The notes: a model not told the origin generated them from the sequence alone. DNA of 64,000 nucleotides from Rotaria socialis (GCA_905331475.1 CAJNYU010000010.1:186001-250000); one strand, 5' to 3'. Positions 11,490 through 24,741 are shown, numbered from the stretch's first letter. Translations and numbers: made by a program.

Positions 11490-12820
11490 ATTTAACAGAA
11501 AAGAGCTGTTTTTTTCTCTACAGTTATATTTTACTTTTGATGAAAATAGTTACTTGGAATTTTAAAGTTTGCATTCAATCGCATCTCATAATTTGTTTTG
11601 TTAATTATTTGAAAATACTGCTTTCGAGAGAATCATAGATAATATTAATAAATAAATAGTTAGAAACATTAGAAAAAACTGAAATATTTATGCCAATAGA
11701 TGACACTGTTTAATGTTTATTTATGTTCATTTGAAGGTGCCATTTGTTGAAATAAGCATGACTTTGGATTTTAATCATATCTAGAAAATTATGGGGAGAA
11801 AATTTCGAATTTTAGCCAGAACAAAAGTTCCGAATCCACAATAAAGATGCACCAGCAACTCTTGACTTGCGAACGATTCAATTTTCAGCTAGCATGAGCC
11901 CTGGTATTAGTAAAAGCTATCAGTAAAATAATAAATTTCATTCGAGTGATGAAAATCGACTCAATGCTATCATGTAAGTATTTTATATTTTTCTCCAAGG
12001 GCGGTAAAATTCATTAAAAAGAATCGATTAGTTCTTTCGAAAAATGTAAAAAACAATTAGTAGTAAACTGAGGCTTCCAGCAATTTATTTATAAGTAAAT
12101 AAATCTGCAGAAATCAGCTCTAAGAGAAAATATTTATGTTTAAAGATCACTTGATGTCAAGCTGTCATTAGATTTGTAATAAGTTTTCCTAAAACATTTT
12201 GTCTTTGTGACTTCTAGTTCGTGTAATTAGCTGGGTAGTTAAGTATTCATTCATCGAGACACAAAGACGATCACCGTATCTATTTCATCATGGCTAAAAT
12301 ACTTGAGAACGTGCTGTCAGAAAGCTCAGAAAATAAAATTCTTCTAATGAATACATTCGACTACATCTATAATCGGTTGCATTTCAAGATTTTTAATGCA
12401 TTGAAATAGATTGTCCTTCAGAAGTTCTATCAGGTATAAGACCATACCAATTAATGATAATCAGACCTGAAAAACTAACGAACTGATTTAATATAATTTT
12501 TAGCTTGCATAGCTTCCTACTATCGATGAATGAGATCTTAGCGCTGTTCATTCAACTTCATCACTATTCAATATTTTGTTTTCATAAAACAATCTATTAT
12601 TGCATTCTGACTTATTGTTTTTTTTACAAATATCCAATGATTTTTATCAAAGAAAATCATTTTTCTGTATTTATATTTTTTTAGTGCTCGTATTGATGAT
12701 AATCGCCTGATTTCTATGCATGAGAGTAAAAACCATCTGTTTCTCTCGCGCCAACATATACACACATATGTTGTATTATACATTCCATTCAGTAACTTAT
12801 ACTCCTTATTTTTAAAAACC
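11490..12820. other. AT-rich intergenic region, nothing seen
   Basis: No coding-like frame or repeat structure was recognised. Confidence 0.4.
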
Positions 12821-13730
12821 ATGCTTCGAGTTACAATCGTTTGTTTAATTGCTCTAGCTTTGCAGGTAGTCTATATTTCTATGATCCTTCTGAAGTTTTC
12901 AAATATTGTGCCGTACCCTTTAGATATCTGCATTGCCTGAATTTATTGAAAATCTTGATCGCGATTTAGCATCCCTACCGGAAAAATATAAACATTTGGC
13001 CCACGAAATTAATACAAAACGCGCCGCTAATCCGGATAAAGAGTAAATATTTTCCTTTTTTTTTCTATCTCGCGACGTAACCCACTCTATATCCATTAGT
13101 ACCCATGGATATTGTTGTACCAATTGGCAACATATTAACAAGGACGAAGTATTCTCTAAACTAGAAACTTCATTAGTACCAGAAACACATACCGTTGTAG
13201 TTGGTTATCAGGATTGCCATGGAAATAAGAATCCAACTCGTATGTCTATCTATCTGATAATATTAAAAACAAAACTAGAATCCTTTTCTATTACAGGTCC
13301 ACCAATTCCGATTCCAACTGCAACAGATCGTCCGATTAACACAGGAGGTCAAGTAACACCTTCAACCGGTGGCGGTTCAGCTTCGACAGCATCCGGATGT
13401 ATGTGGAAACCAATTTATAACACCGAAACATTGTTAGTATATTTGACTAATTAGCAATAAATTAATACTAGTTTATTTTTTCTAGCATGGTAACTCAACA
13501 TACAGTTGTAACATATCTCGTACCAAATTCCCAAACATCCTGTGCTCCTGAAGATTATAAATGCTGTCCAAATTATGTTTTACTTAACAATAATTGTGTT
13601 GGTGAGTAAACGTTTTTTTTGTACTATTTTTTATATTACGTTGTTTTTTCCCTGTATAGACCAATCAGTTGTGGCTAATCTTGAATTTCTTATGGGACTT
13701 GGTTTGATTGGTAATATTGGAAAGAAATAA
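12821..13730 (+). CDS. Secreted cysteine-containing protein, possible EMI-like domain
   Basis: Six exons: 12821-12865, 12924-13042, 13100-13239, 13297-13432, 13486-13601 and 13660-13730. All introns are 53-60 bp with GT-AG ends, and phases are consistent throughout, giving 208 residues. The start MLRVTIVCLIALALQ is a good signal peptide. A charged helical segment follows, then GYCCTNWQHINK ... YQDCHG, a Pro/Thr/Gly-rich linker, and GCMWKPIYN ... SCAPEDYKCCPNYVLLNNNCV. This last block (C-x-W-x-P near its start, a YKCCPNY core and a final Cys) resembles an EMI domain, a cysteine-rich extracellular module. The paired Cys in the N-terminal half suggest a second, poorer copy. It is probably extracellular. 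The EMI label is a pattern judgement and could be wrong; the gene model is much firmer than the name. Confidence 0.75.
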
Positions 13731-14070
13731 AAATGAAAAAAAGAAAGATCATTTGAAATAAATATTATGACTCAAGAATGAATGATTTCTTGATTGTTAA
13801 AATTTAGAATATGAATGCAGCGAAAACCATATAAAGAATTAACATAAAATGTTGTAGCATCAGTCATTCAAGCGCTTTCATAATGAATAACGTTTTTGGC
13901 GAACTCGCTTTATTACAGGTTTTAAAGTTTCAGTTTTAATTAGTTAAATATCGAGCTATTCCTCATTTTATTTTCAAATAATCGGAAGATTGCAACAAAA
14001 AATAAATAACAAAATGATGACCGCCTGCGATCACACTGGAAAACAAATTAAAAAAGAAACGAATAAAAAG
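13731..14070. other. Convergent intergenic spacer
   Basis: This separates the 3' ends of two convergent genes. AATAAA-like signals occur on both sides. Nothing else was seen. Confidence 0.45.
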
Positions 14071-17000
14071 TTAATTGCTAGTTCTCCTCTTTCGTATATG
14101 ACGCATTGAAATATTATATTTTTTTAAACTAATTTTCCATCGAGAATTTTTGTTTTGTCGATAGTTCGACATACAATAACAAAACGAACGTAACTGATAT
14201 TTATCTTTTATACATTCTGACGTTCGACCATAAAGATTAATTCGAAGAATGTCACTGTGCAACTTAATAGTGTTTGTTGGTTCATTATAGAGTATATTAC
14301 TTTCAAATATTGCATTCGATGGTAGTACTTCGAAAAGTACCGTAAATAGATGTGTGAAATTATTTCGCACGGAATCATTAGTACTTGTTGAGTTTGTGTT
14401 TTGAAATTTTTCAGCTTCAGCACGAATTACAGTCTTAAGAGTATATACCATACATAGATGTCTATGAGCTTTTAAATAAACATTATTTATATGTTTGATA
14501 CTGGCTGTTGCTAATTCTTTTACAATAGATAAATTTGTGTCGAATGCTTTTGCACGCGAACATGGGCAATATTTATCTTGAATAAAAAAAAATAAAAGAT
14601 AAAATAATCGCTATTCTGTTTTCTGTCCTATCTTACCTCTAATACCAGCTGATAAACAAGTTCGTTCAGGTATAGGATGAAAGAGTGATATACCGGACGT
14701 AGTCGGACGCCAATTCACGCGAAGAGGATCGAATAGATCGGGTTCTTCAACCATTTTTAAAATATTAGCAAATGTTTCATACACATCCCACCATGATGTC
14801 AGCACTAGTATGATAATCGAATTAGTAAAAACCAAAATTCAATAGAAACCTCTCGAGAAATTTGTTTCTTTGTCATAAGAAAATAAATATACTGTTTTCT
14901 TTTGTTGTTGAAAAGGGATTATTAATGTGTTCTATTCGAGAAAAAAATCTTCGACAATCGTGCAAATCATTTTGTATGATTCATTTATTGCTTAACAGAA
15001 TAGCATTGTGGAAAGCGGAAAACCATTTCTGACCTTTTAAAAATGCACTTTTGCAACTATTTTGATGTTGAGAATTGGAATATTCCAACGATAACTTATT
15101 TAATGGTCCTATTAAAATGTTTATGGTATAAAAATATGTTATCTGAAGCTACGCGCTCATAATTCTCAAGTATATTCTTGAAGAAAATAAATAAATATTA
15201 TTGACAAGCGAACACTGTTATTTTAAGAGGAATAAATAATGTTTCATCATCGAATATCATCATTTCTAAGCTGGGAAAAGCTTCGTTAACCGATTGAATA
15301 AAACTTACTATGTTGATTTTTTCTGAGGTTTTCAGTGGCTTGCGGAAATTTTTCTTTAAACGTTTGAGGTAAAATCATTGAGTAAAAAGGTAATTTAACT
15401 TCAAAACTACCAACACGCGTAAGTCTCAGCTGATGTTGTCGGTGTCCATGATCACCACAAAATATTAATATTGTATTATCTAATAAATTTCGTTGAAATA
15501 AATCTTGAAAAAATGTTTCCAAATCTTTATCAATCCAAAATAATCTTTCTAAATAATCATGACTCATTTCATTAATTTTCATTATACCAAACGTTCGATG
15601 GTCCGGTGTTTTATGGTGAACTTCTAAGAATTGTTTCAACCAATTCAATGATAAACGATGTAATAACTCATCTAAATAGCACGGTTTAGGATTCGAATTT
15701 CCAGCATATTTATTATAGGATAATGTTTCATATAATGCTAACCAATATGGACGCAAATAAAAGTCTGTCGGTGTTTGACGAAAACCATTCTTTAAATTAT
15801 AAAACGCACTTTCACGCCATTCTTCACTAAAAAATGTTGTATAATTTAATCGCGAAAAATTTTTTACTATCAACGAATAATTATCAAAGGGTCCAGGATA
15901 GTGAACAATTTTTTTAATTTCTTTCGACTTTTTCGTTTTTGGATCGATTTCAATTTCAGTTGCCAAAAATTCATATCGACTATCATTTACATTTGGAACT
16001 AATAGATCAACAGCTGCTTTACCGAATAACATTGGAACAATATTTTCAAATGTACCATCGCCGACAATGGCATGACTTTGAAATGTATACAAACCAAGAG
16101 ATTTTAAATAGTCTAATGTTCGTGGTAGAGCACGTTGCGCTTGAAGATTACTAACAGCATCGAGTATAACCATAATTACAGATGGTGGAGAATGATTAGA
16201 TGAAATATTTTTTGTGGAAAAACCGTCCGGCTTTTTCTCTATCTGAACGTTATGAGAGAATGTTGGTTTTTTTAAACGAACTAATGGATGAACATATTCA
16301 TAGACTAGACTGCTGTTTTCAGATATTAATGAAGATCCATTAAATATTTGATTTGTTGTACCTTCAGATGAACAATTGTAACCGCTAAAGAATAATAGAA
16401 AATTCAATTTAACATTTTTTTATTCTTAAGAAAAAACAGAAATCATCAAAATAACTCTTTCTCAGTGTCTCTGAGTTTTCCTATAACCGTCATATTGATC
16501 CTGATAAGAAAAAATTTTTGATCAGTGTAATGAATGTTTCAGATCCATACTCACTATCACATTAAAGACAACTCAATCCCGCAAAGATAAATTTCTCTTC
16601 AAGTTTACGATGTTAATAAAGTACAAAAAACTACATCACTAATCTAATAAAACTTTCATCATACATTCTTGTCAGCTTTATAAGAATAACATTGTCATCA
16701 TTGTGTTTGTCTTGAATTTCTAATGAAGTGTTCCACTGTGTAAATGCTATATTTTATTAGAGATAGAACTGATGAAAACAATCCCTTCATCATCTATTTA
16801 TGTTGGACACGCTATGCGTCTTTTCCCATGCATAGCTTTGCTGCATGCTGCTGCCGTTATTCATCCTAATTCATATTGACTAGTTCAATTTCCTCTATTT
16901 AATTTTGACACAAATTGAAGAAAGGCCTGCCAAGTGTTTCGGTCTATTCTATTTTTTTTATTTTGGATGTTTGATCCCGTTTCAATAGTACGCCTATGTT

Positions 17001-19584
17001 TTACCAAGTGACGACAGTTTTTAATTATTTTCAAAGGCCTGTCTGGTTTCTAGCTGCACTATAAAATGAATACAGAGCGGTGTAAAAATGAGCCATGATA
17101 ATAATTCAAGTATAGAGAAATGAATAATTTAGCAAAATTAAAAAATCATGACTCGAGTTGAGTTCGACTATTTTCTTACTGATACCTTCATATTAGGTGA
17201 CTTTTTCTCTCGAGTTAACTTTCAACGAACGGAATATTTCTAATAATGGTTTTCGATTGTTTTTTTTCTCTTGAAATCATCGAGAACTGAATATGAACTG
17301 TCAGCTTATAATGCAAGAAAAAGACAAGATGCCACATCGAAAGTGAGAACTGAGTTTTGACACGTTCTTAGACGCTAATCTTTCAATTATAAATTATTTA
17401 TACTCGGTAAACAAGTTTTGTCATAGCGTGAAATTACAAACATATTTCTAAGCAGCTTAATCTTTCGGACTCTTGGCAACAAAAGTTCTCGGTTAAAAAG
17501 AAGCCATCATTAAGAATATTCTTTAGTAACAGCTGTATGTACTGATTAACTCTGTCTTTAGATCAGTATGCAATACATTTGTTATTCAATTATTTCAATT
17601 AGTTATAGACTGACGTGACTTGCTATTAAATGGCAATGTTACTTCTTTGAATGCTTCAAACAAAGAAAAATAATGGAAAAAAAGTCTGCAAACAAAATCT
17701 TTTCAGTAAGCATTCTTCAATAGAGCCACCGACACAATAGGATAGACTACCTGTCTTCTCTGATGAGCTATTTTTAATATACACGCGATGAAAGATCATA
17801 TTTTCCTGAAAGATTTTCTTATAGGGCATTCGATTCATTTGCATTAATAAGATGACAACTTGTCTCCGGGGTTTGAGAAGCGGAGAGGCACGCCTATTTG
17901 AATAATGCCACCGTCGACTTTTTGTTTCTCTACATATTTTCTCTATTCAACACGAAGGCTAATTGCGTCTCTTTTTTTTCATCTACCAGCGTAATCAATC
18001 AATCCATACATTTTCTTCTCTCATTCATAATTAAGTTAGTCAGAATATATTATAAATAATATTTTTACAACGGACCTCACACAACGCAGTGGGTATGTTT
18101 CTTTCAAACAATCCACCTGTAAAATTTTACACTAATCGTTTCCATGTCACACAAAAACAGTTAAATATTTCTCTTTTTCTAAATTCTATTTAGAAAAAGA
18201 ATCTTCAAGAAAAAAAAAACTTTCGCTTCGTCATCGTTGCGAAATACATTTAGCTCAAGCTTGCATCGTTCTCATGTCTCTTTTGTATTTAAATCAATGT
18301 TAATGCCAACACTCGAAACGAGAAGGAATAAAATGTATAGATTTATGGATAGAATTGCATAGGCGAGCAAAGTTCCGAAGTTCTTAAATAATTGTATTTA
18401 GTAAACGAATTATGAGTGTAGAGTTTCAACACTGATCTTTTTTAAAAGAAGGCCATCAGCTTGTCTATGGAATAACAGTAGTTGCAAAAAAAGCATTTAC
18501 ACCAAATTGTAACTAATGAATTTGACAATGAAAAAAGAAAATCTAATTATCAAGTCTTTCTAATAGGAATTCAGTAAAGCTCATGCAACTGAAATATTCA
18601 ACAACAAAAATCAGCTTATGTCTAGTAGTTAAATCTCTATAGTAAAAAATAAAACGGCTTAGTTATATTATTTTCTAATTCATATAGGATAAAATAATCT
18701 TTCAGATTCATGGTTAACACAGAATAACAAGTTCGGAATGCTTGCTTCTAATAGGTAAATTTAATTTGCACCGCTACTTTATCCTTAGTTTATAGTTTAA
18801 AAGGCATGCGTTCATCTCCATGAATGTAGTGTGCCAGATTCTATTAAGAGTCATATTTTTACTTTTTTTCTCCTTCTCTCATCGGATCAATTACTGGAAA
18901 ATGTGATCTTTCTTCCAGTGAAATACTTTTGCAGATGATAATTTTCAAGAATGCTTACCGTTCAAAAGTTATATTTTCTTAATCGTTTAAAACAACTTAC
19001 CAAAACTTTTTTCCATTGAAATATCCCGTTCGATTATTGAAACAACGCGTAAGAACAAAATCAACGTCTAGAATTGCATCTGTACTTCCATTAGTGATTA
19101 GTATTGGTTCCGATAATGTATAAGACCAATCACGAAAATATTTTTCTTCAGGATTTCGGTCGATTTTTAAATACACACAATGTGTTATTGAACTAGAAAA
19201 ATCTGTTCTATTTACTGTTTGATTGATAAATAATTGCGTATAATTGATAACATTTATTAAGTTTCGTTTATTTGTCGGACAACGATATAATGATTGGGGA
19301 TGTAATAATTTCGAAACAGTTTGATCCCATGGATCAAAACGGGGTATAGCACAAATCGAAGATATTTGTTCGTCGTCTTCGATATGATTGGTGATGAGAA
19401 AATTTTTAATTGACGAAGATTTTACGAGTATAAGACGATGATAAGTTATTATAAAAAGAACTAAATTAATAGTAAATATGAGGTAAAGTAGTTGAAATCG
19501 TGATTTTGAATTAGTCGGAATAATATAATTTTTATATTCATGAAAATGGAATCGATGATTTAATGACATTGACGAATCTGGCAT
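14071..19584 (-). CDS. DUF229 sulfatase-like type II membrane protein
   Basis: Four exons on the minus strand: 19001-19584, 15309-16384, 14637-14804 and 14071-14576. They give a 777-residue protein with all phases consistent. A single membrane segment (about residues 30-48, LLYLIFTINLVLFIIT) follows a short cytoplasmic tail, so the bulk should be lumenal or extracellular. CAIPRFDPWD, then KKFCGYNC across the first junction, are typical of the N-terminal part of the DUF229 family. VIMVILDAVSNLQ, NEMSHDYLE and CGDHGHR are the sulfatase/alkaline-phosphatase-fold metal-site motifs. GISLFHPIPERTC and DKYCPCS close the family signature. Family members are membrane-anchored sulfatase-fold proteins of unknown substrate. 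The intron between exons 1 and 2 is 2616 bp (16385-19000), far longer than the others, and no other gene was recognised inside it. Confidence 0.88.
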
Positions 19585-22357
19585 AGTCGATTAGAATAAA
19601 CAGAAAGAAATATTTTTATTGCTCGCTGTTTTTTATTCATCAAATACTAATCCGTAATATTTGGAGGCAAAAAAAGTAAGAAGAACATTCTAGTTTCCAC
19701 GTATTGTAAAAAATGCATGTATTTTATCAATCGCTTTTGTTAACATCGATTTAACTACAAAAAGAAAAAAATATGATAGACGAACTTCTTTTTTCCCTTG
19801 ACGTGTACCGATGCTGGCGTAATTTTTTTTATGATGTTAGAAGTAATAACGAAGAGAGAATAGAGAAGAAAAGAAATAGCAAGAGAAAGACAATGTGCTC
19901 TCTTTTTTGATTGATCGTTCGAGTCTCTTTGATTGTTTCTTTTTTTTTTCTTTTTGCTAGTCCTACAAAACAAATGAACTTAATATAACCAGTTCATATC
20001 GTGACGATTAAAAATGACTTGAAAACAAAAAAAGATACCTAAACACACTGCATAATGCTTTTCATTTGAAGATAATTAAAAAGTGATGTCTCACACAGCT
20101 GAATGTAAATAATCCCTGCTTTTTTTCTCTTTTATGAAACTTTTCAACAAGGAAATTTTCCTACTCGCCTAGTTTCTATTTCAATAGTAAAATATGCAGA
20201 TTGATACCTAGGAAGACAACATTTATTTTTAATATGAATGCAAAAGCTGAAAATGTAAATATTTACCCGATGTTCTTCTTTGTTTATGAAATGATACTCA
20301 TTTTACTATGAATTTATCAAATACATGCCATACTTCTAATGTAAATAGATAATTTTACAACAACGAACGAATTGGGTGGATTATGGGTAGTCTATTTCTT
20401 CTTCTTTTTTTTTCGCTCGTCGTTTATTATCGATGATGCTCTAAGATGTTCTCTCGTGTGACCGGATGTACTAAGATAATACATATATATATATACACGC
20501 AAGCGCTTATGTGCATGTCTACTAGGTGGTCATGCATTAGAACATACAATGTAGTCAGCGCTACTGGGATTAGCACGTTGTATTACATATCCTGAAAAAA
20601 TCATCTTAATCAAATTTCTACTATTGCATTGAAAAATAATTCTGCAAGACAGTTAGAACAATCGCATGACTACTTTTGTGACATCCAATAGGAAAGAAAC
20701 GAAAAATTTCACTTTAGAAATAGACAAGAAATATTTTAGTCAAGCATAGAAAAACTGAATAGAAAGGTGAAAAAAACGAAATGTGAACTCGCAGGGAGTG
20801 ATCGTATCGAATTGAATCAGTTTCGATCGAGAGAAACGATGTTTTGTTTTTCATTAGACTTCGATTGTAAATAGACGTCGCTGTTGTGGGAATAGCTTTC
20901 TTCTCCTTCCGCAATAATGAGAGTTAAAGATATGTTCTGTGTTTCTTTCACTTTGTCGGAAAATGCTGTTTGCTATGGATGAAACGTACAGAAGGTACGT
21001 ATAAAAAAAAGCAGTTCGCATGTTTTCATTTTCTAATAACAATAATTTTTTGAATGAAAATTAAATTGTAGAATCTTTCTGGGACGATTTTTCTCTGCTA
21101 GCTTTTGAAAATGTTGAATCGTTGTTCTTCTTCTTCTTCTTCTTTTGTTATAAGAGAGAAAACAATAATAATAATATCATTGAATTCACTTCTATGATAT
21201 AATATTCTGTGCAAGACAATACGTCTTCAAATTGCAAATAAAATACCGATGAGAAGCACAGTTAGTGAGTTGCATCACAAACCGATGAAGACTAACAGTT
21301 CAATTGTAATAACCGTCGTACGGTTGTCTCTTGTCTGGTCGCGTGTGCGTGTGTATTTATTCATTTCTATGTCTGCTTTGTTACTCTATGCCGTTTACAT
21401 TTTATTTTGATCACTTCTAATCCTTTTCTTATTCACTATTCTATTGCGTACGCATCCGTACGATTCATACTCTTGGTCATTAAACGTTTTGTTCAATCAT
21501 GTGGCTCATTCATTCGATGTTAAATCAAAATTTTTACATACGTTTATCATGTATTTTTTCAGGATTGAAATCCCTCGATGATCTTAATAGAAACAATAGT
21601 ATCATTTTGACTTTTTTTAGTGGAAATTTTATACTTTTACATACATGTCAGCTACGCATCAAGGATTTTCAGCTCACAAAAAAAGACTTGTTTCTTTGTT
21701 TAGAAACGTGTTGAACTTTGTTATTGCTTCGATGATAAATATTTATAGTTAAAATATTGTTTGCAGCAACTATTACTGTAAGCAGTGTAACCTTCATCGA
21801 GAGGATTATCTTTTATTGAATTGAAAAATGACTTTCATGGAGGAATAATGGTTTATATATTCGAAAAATGTTAATCTTAAGTCAACGCATATGAATATCA
21901 TCATCCCTGTGCATTTGACAAAACTGACAAATGAGACATCTGTCGAACAAAATTTTCCTTTTTTTAAGTCGATCAAATTTGAATGGCAGCTGGAAAACTT
22001 CATGACAAACCAAAATCGACGCATAGAATTAGATGCCGTATTTTTGATGGCAATAGCAGAGCTTTTAACGGGGCCGTTTACGATGATCTCTTCGTTAAAA
22101 AAAAAAACGTTACTTTAAATTAAATTGATTTTGATTGTCTTTCTCCGTAGGAACATGTGTCTATTCGTTAACTATCCATTGATAGAATTATCTGTTTGGT
22201 ATAATGTCTATAAAATTCTATATTATATAGTTCAAATTCCTTATTTGTTTTTATTTAATACATTTCCACCATCTCAATATGGTCAACATTTTCAGACAAG
22301 ACAACTAAATAAAAATTTTCTCTTATTATTGTTTCACAGTAATATTGCACACAAGAT
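19585..22357. other. AT-rich intergenic region, nothing but simple repeats
   Basis: Short frames only, without similarity. A TTC tract lies at about 21124-21144 and an AT run near 20480. Promoter elements of the flanking minus-strand gene may lie near 19600 but none is diagnostic. Confidence 0.4.
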
Positions 22358-22892
22358 TCATAAAGTGGCGCTTTTTTTTCCAAGTCGAAAATGCATGCCG
22401 GCACGTTTACCAAATCGATAGGGCATAGCAGCTCGTTTGCCAAAACGGTATGGTATTGCCCAAAGACGACTGTCACCACCATTGCCATTCAAACTACCAC
22501 CGCGTGCAACTTTGTTTGTATAACGTTTGGTGAGATCTTGTGGCCACATTGTTTCATAATTAGACAATTGAGAATAATCGTATTCATCTCCTTCGTCGCT
22601 TTGGCTTTCGTCACCTGTAAGCCCAAGTGGTCTTGCAGCTAACTCTAAATCTTCAAGAGTAAAATGACGATTGGGGACAACAGCAGTTGGATTGATCTAA
22701 ACATTCGGAAAAAAACAATGTCGACGAAATAGGTTTTTTTTCGCCGAGATATTTTACCTCGTCATCCGATGACTGAGATATTTCATTTACCAATGCGGTT
22801 GATGGTGATATATTCATTGTATTTATAAATGTAGTCATGAAAAGAATAACGATGGATAATTGTAAGATGACAAAATTTGATACTATCATCAT
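22358..22892 (-). CDS. RFamide-type neuropeptide precursor (PYRFamide/FRLamide)
   Basis: Two exons, 22758-22892 and 22358-22696, joined in phase 0 through a 61-bp intron, give 157 residues. Residues 1-25 (MMIVSNFVILQLSIVILFMTTFINT) form a signal peptide. An acidic, Ser-rich spacer follows. A dibasic site LTKR ends at residue 103. Three peptide cassettes fill the C-terminus: LWAIPYRFGKR (123-133), AAMPYRFGKR (134-143) and AGMHFRLGKK (144-153). In each, the Gly before the dibasic site should be converted to a C-terminal amide, giving two PYRF-amides and one FRL-amide. The first may be released after the single Arg at 122 or as a longer form starting at Tyr104. Such precursors are cut by prohormone convertases and amidated in neurosecretory vesicles; RFamides act through G-protein-coupled receptors. 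The exact spiralian orthologue (FMRFamide-like, luqin-like or other) was not determined. Confidence 0.88.
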
Positions 22893-23171
22893 GATTACTT
22901 TGTCTTTGAGAATGTAGGAGCCGGGAAAAAAAATCTGTTTATGATAGATTAAATACGAAAAATAGAGACAATATATATATATATAGCTAAAAAAGTAAAA
23001 AAAATAAAGAACACGTTAAGGCTGATTTACTTATCATATTAAATGTGAAAAATATTACAAAAGCAAAAAATTGAAAATTCGTCAGTCTGATGTTATGAAC
23101 CTGAAAAGAAATTGATGTACCGAAAGTTATGGTTCAGTAGGATCTTTTCTTACTCATCGTCTAGTTTCGAA
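22893..23171. other. Shared upstream region of neuropeptide and tRNA genes
   Basis: The neuropeptide gene (-) and tRNA-Thr (+) are divergent. This 279-bp stretch, with a TA-rich run near 22971-22985, should contain the neuropeptide promoter. No specific element could be assigned. Confidence 0.35.
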
Positions 23172-23243
23172 GCCTCTATAGCTCAGTGGTAGAGCGCCAG
23201 TCTTGTAAACTGGAGGTCCGTAGTTCAATCCTGCGTGGAGGCA
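23172..23243 (+). tRNA. tRNA-Thr (anticodon TGT)
   Basis: The 72-nt sequence folds into a full cloverleaf. Acceptor GCCTCTA pairs with TGGAGGC (one T-G pair) and the discriminator base is A. The D arm is GCTC-AGTGGTA-GAGC. The anticodon stem CCAGT/ACTGG encloses the loop CTTGTAA, so the anticodon is TGT. The T arm CGTAG/CTGCG encloses TTCAATC. There is no intron. A-box (TAGCTCAGTGG) and B-box (GTTCAATCC) promoter elements are present. A long T run begins about 8 nt downstream. TGT reads threonine ACA codons, which are frequent in this AT-rich genome. Confidence 0.95.
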
Positions 23244-23249
23244 GTTCCG

Positions 23250-23272
23250 TCTTTTTTTTTTGTTTTTTCAAT
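23250..23272 (+). terminator. RNA polymerase III T-run terminator
   Basis: A run of T residues, broken only by one G, starts about 8 nt after the tRNA 3' end. This is the usual polymerase III stop. Confidence 0.8.
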
Positions 23273-24677
23273 TCGTACTATCTTTCGTGAACAACACTTT
23301 CTATCTATTCACATCATTCTAAATATGTATGACAGCTTACACCGACAGAAAAGAAAATAAAAGAAAAACGGATAATCATTATTTTATATATACTTATAGA
23401 ATACTACAATGAATAATAAGGATGAGTATGCTAATCTTCCTAGGAATTACTTTATCACGTTTATATTTCCATGAAATGCGAGCCTCGACGATATCAATTA
23501 TAGTGAAAGAGTTTATTCTTTTTTCCTTATGTTAATCGGTCTTTTTTTGTTTCCTATTCTTTTTATTTCTCTAGTGTTCATTTTCCTCCTTCGTAAGAGA
23601 TTTAAACTGCACTCTGCTATTGATTCATCTCGATTTCAGATACACAGACATACACACAACCTCATGAAAATTTTCTGCGAAAGCGCAGCCTGATTGATCG
23701 CTCAATATAGTAGAACATGATAAGATGTCGAGATTTGATTTCAAACAGTCTCAGGGTTTATAATATCTATCAATTTAAAAAGAATGTAATAGATCCTTAT
23801 AGGTACATAAAAACAGTAGAATGTAAATTAAACTCTGTATTGGTGTCATAGCTAAGTTTAAATCTAAGTTTTTCTTCACTGATAAATCCGTTCTAGCTCA
23901 TGGGTCTACAACTTGAATCATGTATAAATGTGTTGTTCACGGAAGACATAACGATATTTCTGTTTTTTTGTCACTCTAGAATAGAATAGAGACTGATCGG
24001 ACCAAAAATAATTCTAAGTGAATCTTTCGTCTGCCTCCTCTTCTTCTTCTTTTTCTTTTGTAAGATAATAATAACTTGAGTTTCTAACGACATGGATAAT
24101 AAGAGAAAGGGGAGAGAGAGAGAGAGTGAGAGTGAGAGAGAGAGACTTAGAGAAGAAAATAAATAGAAGAAACTATTGCTTTCGATAATTATTCAACGAA
24201 AATGAAAGTAGATTTTTCCTAACAATAGAAATAATGACACAAATACTTCTCAAGTATTATGCTGTCTCATTATATATCTTGTAATTGCATATATATCAAA
24301 GAGTTAGCAATTTTTCCAGTGATGAATAATGATCTTCTTATCAACAATGAGAAGAATGATGAATATAGAGGAAAAAAGCGTTTCTCAACTAACTATAGAA
24401 TATCAAATAAAAAACTATATACAAAACAATTAGCATTGAATCGTGTGCAGACGAATAATCGACGTGGAAAAATAATTATTTTAATTTAATATTATTTTTA
24501 CAGGATGCAAATGAATTTTGTTTGATATTCATTTAAAATATTTCCGCTTGTTGAATAATGTTGTGCTGAATCAATTAATGTTTCTTTTTTTCTTCTATAT
24601 ATAGATAAAACCTATTGTGGCTTAATTATTCTATACATTGATCAAAGTATAAAGTCTAGCCTTTGCTTAATTTTTCT
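23273..24677. other. Intergenic; (GA)n at 24109-24145
   Basis: No gene was seen. A GA-rich microsatellite with a few GTGAGA interruptions lies at 24109-24145. Confidence 0.4.
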
Positions 24678-24741
24678 TGGGTGTGGGTGTATGTGTGTGT
24701 GTGTAGGCGCGTATGTTCGCCATTCCTCACACCCACACCCA
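24678..24741. repeat. Inverted pair of telomere-like TGTGGG units
   Basis: TGGGTGTGGGTGT at 24678-24690 recurs exactly inverted as ACACCCACACCCA at 24729-24741, with a TG-rich and GC-richer spacer of 38 bp between. TGTGGG is the telomeric repeat reported for bdelloid rotifers. Two units on each side is too little to prove telomeric origin; a TG microsatellite is the alternative. Confidence 0.45.

Noticed and set aside
22125-22642. Plus-strand frames opposite the neuropeptide gene
   Set aside because: They are antisense shadows; the minus strand has the signal peptide, splice sites and amidation cassettes.
24109-24145. GA-rich tract as a regulatory element
   Set aside because: It is an ordinary microsatellite with no adjacent gene start to support a promoter role.
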